NCBI RefSeq assembly: GCF_002843235.3
Contig: NZ_CP031123.2
Location: forward strand, 2,480,001 to 2,544,000
Reading direction: 5' to 3'
Origin: Providencia huaxiensis
GTDB taxonomy: Bacteria > Pseudomonadota > Gammaproteobacteria > Enterobacterales > Enterobacteriaceae
DNA: 64,000 nucleotides
Shown piece after piece: positions 57,405 through 64,000 of this stretch. Both the position numbers and the translations under genes were made by a program. Position 1 is the stretch's first letter, and each line of letters opens with the position of its first letter. Below the pieces are notes generated by a model. That model had not been told where the DNA came from. It saw only the letters and a list, made by a program, of their open reading frames with translations, and ran no database searches.

Positions 57405-58446
57405 AGCTCTATTCGCACTTTTTTTCCTATTTTGCTCTTTTATATCCAATGCTCAAATTGTTGATGTGTGGCAATTTAATTCCATTGAAGAACAAGAATA
57501 TTCTTTGCAGATAGCCTCACAATTACGTTGCCCTCAGTGCCAAAACCAAAACTTACTCGAATCTAATGCCCCGACAGCTGTCAGTATGCGTCATCAAGTC
57601 TTCAAAATGGTCGCTGAAGGGAAAGATAAAGCACAAATTATGCACTATATGACCGAGCGATATGGTGATTTTGTACTGTATAATCCACCGCTGACTTTTG
57701 GAACTGCCCTGCTTTGGGTTTTACCTGGAATTGCTTTAGTTGGAATTTTTTATTTAACGTTCAAATTCAACCGGTCACATAAACAACGGATCATAGAGAA
57801 CAACTTTAGCCATCGACAGATATCCGAACAGTTATTATCCTCAGATACAACAACACCATCAGCTGTCCGGCTACAGCATGTTAATAAAGTACTTACCATA
57901 TTCATTGTGTCGATCGTTGTTGGTTACTTTTTCTCACCTCGATTTGAATTAGCCTATCAGGAATACCAACGTATTTCCGATCCCTTGCTATCATTCACAC
58001 CATTACAGCAAGAACAAAATGATTTATTACGTTTGCAAAATGATATTCGCCAATCACCTAAAAACAGTGAGCTTTGGGCTACACTAGGTGAATATTATCT
58101 CTATCAAAATAGTTATGATAATGCACTGATTGCTTATCAGAGAGCTCTAAAATATGGAGGGGAAAATGCTCAAATATATTCCGCTATTGCAACCGTACTA
58201 TATTATCAAGCAGGCCAACACCTAACAGATGATGTTAGAGTTGTAATCAATAAAGCATTAGAGATTGATAATCAAGAAGTTACTGCTTTGATGCTAGTCG
58301 CTTCAGATGCCTTTATGAATGCAAATTATGAGCAAGCAATTGATATTTGGCAAAAGTTATTAGATAGTAATAGTTCCCGTATTAATCGCTCTCAGCTCAT
58401 TGAAGCTATTCATATGGCAAAAATAATGAAGAATAAAAAAGGCTAA
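57397..58446 (+). CDS. NrfF-NrfG fusion, heme lyase accessory subunit
   Basis: A 349-residue protein whose first part equals NrfF (signal peptide, redox motif LRCPQCQNQNLLESNAP, ERYGDFVLYNPP) and whose second part is a TPR region equal to NrfG (NSELWATLGEYYLYQNSYDNAL). In E. coli these are two genes; here they are joined, giving the same layout as CcmH. It binds the C-terminus of NrfA and works with NrfE. A very good ribosome site AGGAGG lies within the end of nrfE. Confidence 0.92.
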   Translation: MLKALFALFFLFCSFISNAQIVDVWQFNSIEEQEYSLQIASQLRCPQCQNQNLLESNAPTAVSMRHQVFKMVAEGKDKAQIMHYMTERYGDFVLYNPPLTFGTALLWVLPGIALVGIFYLTFKFNRSHKQRIIENNFSHRQISEQLLSSDTTTPSAVRLQHVNKVLTIFIVSIVVGYFFSPRFELAYQEYQRISDPLLSFTPLQQEQNDLLRLQNDIRQSPKNSELWATLGEYYLYQNSYDNALIAYQRALKYGGENAQIYSAIATVLYYQAGQHLTDDVRVVINKALEIDNQEVTALMLVASDAFMNANYEQAIDIWQKLLDSNSSRINRSQLIEAIHMAKIMKNKKG

Positions 58447-58774
58447 TCTTATTTTTATTATTAACTTTGTTACTTTAGGGATTAATACATAATAAATTAT
58501 CACAATAGTGATTAAATATCCCTTAATGAAATGTCTATTTATTTAAATGTGTAATTTTTCGTTTCTTATTGATTACCATTGTTTCCCTTCTATATTACTT
58601 CAAATAATCTTATGTTAGATTGGCTCCAGTTAATTACCCCAAATGTAATTCAAGTATATCCACCTAAGTGAAATTAACAATTAAATTTAGCTTAAGTGCG
58701 GAATATTTCATTTCCTTTATATATTTTGGCATTCTTTGGGGATATCAAAAATAATTACATAAGAAATAAACACT
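58447..58774. other. Gap after the nrf operon, no gene seen
   Basis: A 328-bp AT-rich stretch. No convincing terminator for the nrf operon and no RNA gene were recognised; the promoter of the following secreted protein should be here. Confidence 0.45.
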
Positions 58775-59173
58775 ATGAAAAATAAAATATTTTCATTTTT
58801 AGTCGTCGGCTTAATTGCGGGCGCTTCCTTTATAGGAGGCGTTGTAAGTAACTATACACCTGATTTAGATATCGTAGAAAAATCTCAAAAAGCAGTTGAG
58901 GATTTTTTAGCATTCCCCAAAACAGCTGAATATAAAAATGTTAAATATCATGAGATAAGAGAAACCTTAGATCATGGTATGCTAGGCTATGTATGTGGTG
59001 AGGTACTTATTTTCACTAGCCAAAACTCATATTCATTTCAGCGCTTTGTGGTCAAAACCTACCTTCATAATGATGGGCGTAATGTTGTTTCTATTCCATT
59101 AATAGATAGAGATGATAAAGAGTTTCCTGATAATGATTTTAATGTTATTTGGAATAAGTATTGTAATAATTAA
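58775..59173 (+). CDS. Secreted or membrane-anchored protein of unknown function
   Basis: A 132-residue protein with an N-terminal hydrophobic segment (residues 6-24) that may be a signal or an anchor. The rest is a small mixed fold with AVEDFLAFPKTAEYKNVKYHEIRE and two cysteines (in YVCGEV and NKYCNN) that could pair. The pattern 'residue deletion - FPKTAEYKNV - YVCGEV' is known from hypothetical enterobacterial proteins without a function. Confidence 0.65.
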   Translation: MKNKIFSFLVVGLIAGASFIGGVVSNYTPDLDIVEKSQKAVEDFLAFPKTAEYKNVKYHEIRETLDHGMLGYVCGEVLIFTSQNSYSFQRFVVKTYLHNDGRNVVSIPLIDRDDKEFPDNDFNVIWNKYCNN

Positions 59174-59355
59174 AGAGATATAAGACCCAGTTTTTTAATA
59201 AGATATTTCCGAGAGTCACTTTTAATACTTCATTAATATATTAAGAAAATTTCAATTAAGTGATTACTTATATTTAATACATAAATAGCTATAAAAAATA
59301 TTTACCATATTATTATTTACAGATTATCTCACACCACTGTATATATTAAGATAAA

Positions 59356-59607
59356 CTAACAAATATCTTTTGAAGAACAACAGCATGCCAGTCCTCCAGT
59401 TAACATTACTTCTTGTATTGGAGGACATTTTACTGACCCATATGAACAAAAAACACAGCAATCCCCCTTTAATGGCTTTAATAATACCCCACAGTGCTTA
59501 CATTCATAAAACCATTGGCAAGCGTCTGTCGACATTTCCTCGACTTGTTTAAAATGACACTCTGGACATGTTAGTTCTGATTTCAGTTCTATATGAAATT
59601 TACTCAT
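59356..59607 (-). CDS. GDCCVxC-domain cysteine-rich protein
   Basis: An 83-residue protein with 14 cysteines. It has the GDCCVFCSYGSVKCPPIQ block that names the GDCCVxC (seleno)protein family, preceded by zinc-ribbon-like pairs CPECHF and CKHCGV, and a CCC run near the end. Relatives often lie near metal or mercury genes, and some use selenocysteine; here normal Cys codons are used. ATG 59607 gives the family start MSKFHIELKS. Metal binding is likely, the role unknown. Confidence 0.8.
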   Translation of the reverse strand: MSKFHIELKSELTCPECHFKQVEEMSTDACQWFYECKHCGVLLKPLKGDCCVFCSYGSVKCPPIQEVMLTGGLACCCSSKDIC

Positions 59608-59827
59608 CGACTTTCCCATAATTTTTTATCACACAGGTAGCTAAAAGCAGCATCTATTGAATACTAAATTCATCGAGATTTCTTTGCGCTTATACCCTAT
59701 TTAGTGCCAATTCATACTGTTTTCCTCGTCACGCACCTAGCGTACATCACCCATCTTTTAATAGTAATTCATTGTTGCTTGATATAAAGTCTCAGCCTTT
59801 TTTCAAAATCGTTATTTTGGAGGCGAA

Positions 59828-61180
59828 ATGTTTATTGGTTTTGATTACGGTACATCTAACTGTGCTGTCGCGGTCATGAAAAACGGGGTACCCACACTAT
59901 TACCATTAGAAGGCGATAGTGTTTATATCCCATCAACCTTATGCGCGCCAACAAGAGAATCAGTCTCTGAGCATTTATTTCGCCATTGCAAAATATCCCC
60001 TTCAAATGAAATCGGGCAGCAAATTTTAAAAAGATCTATCGCGTTTAACCGTGATGAAGGGATCGATTTAATGCCTGAAGACATCGTATTTGGACAAGCC
60101 GCTTTAGATTTATATTTAAGCGACCCTAGAGATGTTTATTATGTAAAATCTCCGAAATCATTTTTGGGGGCGTCTGGCTTACATGATACCCAAATTAGTT
60201 TTTTTGAAGACCTTGTCTGCGCCATGATGAAAAATATAAAAGACACTGCAGAACAAAAGTTACAACAGATTATTGATGATACTGTCATTGGCCGACCTAT
60301 TAACTTTCATGGCCGTGGGGGAGAACTCTCGAACCAACAAGCTGAATCAATACTCTATCGTGCCGCAAAGCGCACAGGGTTTAATCATATTGCTTTTCAA
60401 TTTGAACCTGTTGCTGCAGGACTTGAATATGAATCAACATTGAATAAAGACCAGATTATCCTAGTCGTTGATATTGGTGGAGGAACAACAGATTGTTCAT
60501 TAATCCAAATGGGGCCAACTTATCGAAATGCACAGGACAGAACACAATCCTTACTTGCTCATAGTGGGCAACGAGTGGGCGGAAACGACCTTGATATTTA
60601 CCTTGCATTGAAACAATTGATGCCGCTATTTGGGATGGAGAGCCAATCTTTATCAGGTATTAAAATGCCATTTCTACAATTTTGGAACCCTATTGCCATT
60701 AATAATGTTGAAGCACAAAAAGAATTTTACTCACGACAAAATTTAACTGCGTTAACACGACTAAAACAAGATGCAAAAGAGCCTCAAAAAATAGCTCGAT
60801 TGTTAGAAGTCTATAATGAAACACTAGGTTATAGCTTAGTACGTAAAGCTGAAGAGGCTAAAATTGCATTATCAGATACGCCTAGTTATTTAGCTCAAAT
60901 TAAATTAGCTTCTGAAAAACTAGAGGTGGATATTCCACATGAATACATGGTGGAATCAATTGAATCACCGAAAAGTAAAATGATTGAGTTAGTTAAAGAA
61001 GCAGTCAAGCAAGGAGGAGTCAAGCCAGATGCCATTTACATTACAGGCGGGAGTGCTCGCTCACCAGTATTACACCAGGCTATTAGCCAAGAATTACCTA
61101 ATATTCCGATAGTACGTGGGGACGACTTTGGTTCCGTTACCGCAGGATTAACACGCTGGGCTGAAACGTGTTTTAAATAA
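59828..61180 (+). CDS. yegD: Hsp70-family protein YegD
   Basis: A 450-residue actin-fold ATPase, the same length as E. coli YegD. Phosphate motifs GFDYGTSNCAVAV and LVVDIGGGTTDCS, and ADENOSINE-site IYITGGSARSP, are present. The substrate-binding domain of DnaK is missing, so it is an atypical Hsp70 with unknown client. GGAGG ribosome site. Stands alone. Confidence 0.93.
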   Translation: MFIGFDYGTSNCAVAVMKNGVPTLLPLEGDSVYIPSTLCAPTRESVSEHLFRHCKISPSNEIGQQILKRSIAFNRDEGIDLMPEDIVFGQAALDLYLSDPRDVYYVKSPKSFLGASGLHDTQISFFEDLVCAMMKNIKDTAEQKLQQIIDDTVIGRPINFHGRGGELSNQQAESILYRAAKRTGFNHIAFQFEPVAAGLEYESTLNKDQIILVVDIGGGTTDCSLIQMGPTYRNAQDRTQSLLAHSGQRVGGNDLDIYLALKQLMPLFGMESQSLSGIKMPFLQFWNPIAINNVEAQKEFYSRQNLTALTRLKQDAKEPQKIARLLEVYNETLGYSLVRKAEEAKIALSDTPSYLAQIKLASEKLEVDIPHEYMVESIESPKSKMIELVKEAVKQGGVKPDAIYITGGSARSPVLHQAISQELPNIPIVRGDDFGSVTAGLTRWAETCFK

Positions 61181-61247
61181 ACAACAGAAACACTAATAGC
61201 GCAGAATAAATAAGATTCATATTTAGACTGCGCTATTGGTACAAATC

Positions 61248-61727
61248 TTATTTCTTAACTTTATGAACAATATCAAAGTACTTATCTTTATTATCTTGCT
61301 CTGGATAAATACGATATGTGTATTCTTCTGGGGTTACTGTGACATTTTCGACAACACGAGTAAATAAGACTTTACCATCGCCATCTTTTGCTGTTAATGA
61401 GCGGCTTTTGCCATTTTCATCAAATGACCAGTCACCTTTCATTTTAGGCTTTCCATCAAACGTGGTCATATTAAATGTACCATCTGGATAATACTCCGCT
61501 AAACCAAAAAAGTTAGCGACTTGTTTATCATCCGCATTAACTTCTTTTTTATCTTGATCTAAAGCTTCTGTCGTTGTCCAAACTTTGCCTACCATAATTT
61601 CTTCGTAAGCATTTAATTTATGTTCCGCACTCTGCGATTGGCTTGCTGCTGGAGTTGTCGCTGCCTGAACAGCAAATGACATAGTAGATACAACAGCAAA
61701 AAGTGTAGGTACTAATAATTTTTTCAT
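61248..61727 (-). CDS. Secreted DUF4822-like protein
   Basis: A 159-residue secreted protein with a Sec signal peptide (cut near VQA|A). The main part is a small beta-rich fold: YYPDGTFNMTTFDGKPKMKGDW, then LTAKDGDGKVLFTRVV and EYTYRIYPEQDNKDKYFDIVH, as in DUF4822 proteins. Function unknown; a ligand-binding lipocalin-like role is only a guess. Single gene. Confidence 0.75.
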   Translation of the reverse strand: MKKLLVPTLFAVVSTMSFAVQAATTPAASQSQSAEHKLNAYEEIMVGKVWTTTEALDQDKKEVNADDKQVANFFGLAEYYPDGTFNMTTFDGKPKMKGDWSFDENGKSRSLTAKDGDGKVLFTRVVENVTVTPEEYTYRIYPEQDNKDKYFDIVHKVKK

Positions 61728-61906
61728 TTTTATCCTCTAATAAATTAACTCAAACAACAATTTGATTAAGTTCAGATTAGCGATATAAAACCAATTTTTA
61801 AAATTATATTACGTTTATTTACAAGATAACATCTTATTACATTTAATATATATTGTTTTACAATATAAAATATATCGAAAATTAACAACTTTTAGCATTA
61901 ACAATC

Positions 61907-62767
61907 TTAATCTTGGCTATTAAGCAACTTATTGACCAACCAATAACCGGCTTTTCCCGGTGGATTATTCTTAGACCAAACTAAATCCACATCAATTTTT
62001 CGAGGCCATAAATCATAATTAATACTCACCAAACGATTATGGCCAAATTGCTTAACTAACCATGTCGGTAATATAGCCCACCCAGCACCTTGTTCTGCCA
62101 TTTCTAATAATAGTAAATAATTAGGTGCAAACCAGTTCTTTTCACTATTAATAATCATTTGGCTACTACTGCTTAGCCGTAGTTGGCGTGTCATTGTTAA
62201 ATGCTGATAAGTTATTTTTTTCTCTTTAGCTAATGGATGGCTATTTAATACATACAAACCTAGTTCACCTTGAATAGGTAAACGAGAAAAGGAAATATCC
62301 GCAGGATATTCTGTTCGGGATTCCATCATTCCAACATGAGCTTGCTGGTTTTGGATCATTTCGATAACGTCATTATTTTCTGCAATTAAAAATTCGAATT
62401 CAAGATGTGGAAATTGCCTATCTAACGTCGTTAAAATATGCTCAGCATGTGGAGGTTGATAAATATCTGAAAAAGCACAACTTAGTCTAGGTTCAATATC
62501 TGGCAGTAATTCAACTCTTAGCGCTTGAAGACGCTCGTCTGCCGATAAAATATCCTCAACTAAACTCAAAACTTTTCTACCCGCAAAAGTTAATGTTGAT
62601 TCACGCCCCTGCCTATTAAACAGCACAAACCCTAAATCATCTTCAAAACCACTGATCGTTGAGCTGACGGTTGATTGGCTTTTATTCAATTTACGTGCTG
62701 CAGCAGAAAATGATTTTAAGGATGCTGCCTCCACAAAGGTACGCAACGTTTCTATAGAATAATTCAT
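61907..62767 (-). CDS. LysR-family transcriptional regulator
   Basis: A 286-residue LTTR. The N-terminal HTH lies in LRTFVEAASLKSFSAAARKL / NKSQSTVSSTISGFEDDLG, followed by a periplasmic-binding-like effector domain. ATG 62767 gives the family start MNYSIETLRTF; the frame is open to 62821. It is divergent from a PACE efflux gene with a 109-bp spacer, the same arrangement as AceR-AceI of Acinetobacter, so it probably controls that pump. Confidence 0.9.
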   Translation of the reverse strand: MNYSIETLRTFVEAASLKSFSAAARKLNKSQSTVSSTISGFEDDLGFVLFNRQGRESTLTFAGRKVLSLVEDILSADERLQALRVELLPDIEPRLSCAFSDIYQPPHAEHILTTLDRQFPHLEFEFLIAENNDVIEMIQNQQAHVGMMESRTEYPADISFSRLPIQGELGLYVLNSHPLAKEKKITYQHLTMTRQLRLSSSSQMIINSEKNWFAPNYLLLLEMAEQGAGWAILPTWLVKQFGHNRLVSINYDLWPRKIDVDLVWSKNNPPGKAGYWLVNKLLNSQD

Positions 62768-62876
62768 AAGGTATCGCTTTTTTCGATGGCTGCCATTTTG
62801 TATATATATAAAAAATAGCAAATAATTGCACCCGATTTTTACCCAAAAAATAATTTTCTATATCTTTGAGGTAGTT

Positions 62877-63347
62877 ATGAGCAAGCATACAAAAACATTA
62901 ACTGAACGAATTTTTCATGCAGTTTCATTTGAAGTCATTGCTATCGCAATAACTGCACCGGTCAGTGCGTGGCTTTTAGGACGCTCAATTTTCCAAATGG
63001 GAACAGTGGCGATTGTCTTATCAACACTAGCAATGCTATTAAACGTAGTTTATAACATGATCTTTGACCATTATTGGCCTTTGTCTAAGGGGCCTCGCCC
63101 AGCCAAAGTGCGCGTTTTTCACGCCATTGGTTTTGAATTAAGCTTTGTTATCATGGGTGTACCCATGTTGGCGTTTTTACTCAAAATGTCATTCTTAGAT
63201 GCATTCTTACTTGAAATCGGCTTTTTTGCCTTTTTCTTATTTTATACCTATGCATTTAACCTCGGATATGACAACTTACGTGACCGTTGGTTTGCGAATA
63301 AAGAGAACACAATACACGTATCAGAAACAGTGGTTAAACGCTCTTAA
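62877..63347 (+). CDS. PACE-family multidrug/biocide efflux transporter (AceI-like)
   Basis: A 156-residue inner-membrane protein made of two bacterial-transmembrane-pair repeats, four helices. Repeat starts are RIFHAVSFEVIAIAI and RVFHAIGFELSFVIM; the Glu19 of the first corresponds to the proton-coupling Glu of AceI. The motif WPLSKGPRPAKVR joins the repeats. PACE pumps export chlorhexidine and other cationic biocides, and probably natural polyamines. ATG 62877 has GAGG upstream; the frame from 62826 is longer only by chance. Confidence 0.9.
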   Translation: MSKHTKTLTERIFHAVSFEVIAIAITAPVSAWLLGRSIFQMGTVAIVLSTLAMLLNVVYNMIFDHYWPLSKGPRPAKVRVFHAIGFELSFVIMGVPMLAFLLKMSFLDAFLLEIGFFAFFLFYTYAFNLGYDNLRDRWFANKENTIHVSETVVKRS

Positions 63348-63370
63348 TTTAAAATATTAATTAAATATTC

Positions 63371-63409
63371 TAACGCCGTGTAGCTTATTATCTACACGGC
63401 GTTATTTGT
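63371..63409 (+). terminator. Strong hairpin after the PACE gene
   Basis: TAACGCCGTGTAG (63371-63383) and CTACACGGCGTTA (63392-63404) form a perfect 13-bp stem with an 8-nt loop. The T run after it is short. Confidence 0.8.
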
Positions 63410-63737
63410 ATTTCAAGACACCGATAAAGACGCCAAAATAATTCTCTTTTCTTTTGTGAATGTAAAATGATGAATGCGTTTTATGCACTCATCATTTGCA
63501 TAGATATCAATTTTATCATTGAACACGATCACCTATATTTACGGCATCGCAATGATTATTTCTACGATAACTTTATAAAAATACAGCTTAGATAGTTTAT
63601 CTATTCAATAACATACCTAAGATAGAGTGTGAAAATGGGCGTTAAAAATGCTTTGCCTTCATTTTTGAGAACTTATTTATATAAAGTTATCCATTATTTT
63701 GTCCAAAATATAGGCAATGTTATTTAAAGGTATTCCG
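63410..63737. other. Gap with a hairpin, before the last gene
   Basis: About 330 bp without a gene. AAATGATGA (63465-63473) and TCATCATTT (63489-63497) form a 9-bp stem, with a short TGC/GCA pair inside the loop. Its role is unknown. Confidence 0.5.
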
Positions 63738-64000
63738 ATGAACAAATTATTTATTTCCTCTGCATTTTTATTGGTATTTAGTCTAAGTGCTCAAGCAGAC
63801 GTAACTGCCCATAAAAATGCCATTATTTCTCTCAATTTTATTGAAAATAATACCGCTTATGCAAACCAAGCGGCTATTGCTAACCATGCAAAAGCCGCTA
63901 ATTTATCTCCTAATGGTATTCAAGGTGTTACGAAATCTTTTGCACAAATGAATTTGCATGAAAAAGCAGTTACTGCATTAAGTTTCAATGAAAATAGTAT
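63738..64000 (+). CDS. Secreted protein of unknown function, 3' end outside window
   Basis: The frame is open from ATG 63738 to the window end (87 codons). AAAGG lies 7 nt before the start. A Sec signal peptide is clear: MNKLF, then a hydrophobic run and SAQA|D. The mature part is Ala/Asn-rich, with two similar stretches SLNFIENNTAYAN and ALSFNENS about 55 residues apart. Too little is visible to assign a family. Confidence 0.7.
   Translation, partial: MNKLFISSAFLLVFSLSAQADVTAHKNAIISLNFIENNTAYANQAAIANHAKAANLSPNGIQGVTKSFAQMNLHEKAVTALSFNENS

Noticed and set aside
1..64000. CRISPR array, tRNA or rRNA genes, prophage
   Set aside because: Reading through the window showed no regularly spaced repeats with spacers, no cloverleaf-like sequence ending in CCA with a TTCGA loop, and no phage structural or integrase genes apart from the IS transposase.

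Overview
The window looks like a chromosomal segment of a Morganellaceae enterobacterium, most probably Providencia. The base composition is AT-leaning. Housekeeping proteins such as MetK, SprT, NapA and NrfA are close to their E. coli counterparts. The gene set (mgtE behind an M-box, nap and nrf systems side by side, a myo-inositol cluster, a Rob-like regulator) fits that group. The genus is inferred from remembered protein similarity, not from a search.

Layout. 1-5 kb: the 3' part of metK; a BigR-type regulator with two half-size YeeE/YedE sulfur transporters; sprT; mgtE with an Mg2+ M-box leader; a small HEAT-like protein. 5-16 kb: nitrosative-stress genes hcp-hcr and tehB, each with an 11-1-11 NsrR-type operator, plus clcA, a periplasmic choloylglycine-hydrolase-family acylase, an unknown membrane-anchored protein, yceI-yceJ, a GST and an orphan mdcG. 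16-32 kb: a FUSC membrane protein, then a complete myo-inositol catabolic cluster on the minus strand (iolA, iolD, iolG, iolT, a lone PTS EIIA, an iolG-like gene, iolC-aldolase fusion, iolE, iolB). A divergent RpiR regulator (iolR) is followed by a degenerate Gfo/Idh/MocA-like paralogue. G(A/G)AA-N6-TTTC-type dyads recur in front of the iol transcription units.

32-39 kb: an XRE regulator, a long AT-rich gap, and a rob-like gene split by an IS3-family element. A 6-bp direct repeat lies at the borders, and removing the insert restores a 294-codon Rob-length frame. Next come a TonB-dependent copper receptor with a DUF2946 protein, and an unknown basic protein with repeated Ser-Glu-Pro-Ser motifs. 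40-58 kb: a respiratory block. ccmCDEFGH (without ccmAB at the expected place) and napFDAGHBC are on the minus strand. Across an 800-bp regulatory gap lies nrfABCDE-(FG) on the plus strand. Nap reduces nitrate to nitrite, Nrf reduces nitrite to ammonia, Hcp-Hcr and TehB deal with the NO by-product, and Ccm/NrfEFG attach the hemes. 58-64 kb: a secreted unknown, a Cys-rich GDCCVxC protein, yegD, a DUF4822 secreted protein, a LysR/PACE-efflux divergent pair, and the start of a secreted protein cut by the window end.

No tRNA, rRNA, CRISPR array or prophage was seen. The only insertion sequence recognised is the one in the rob-like gene.
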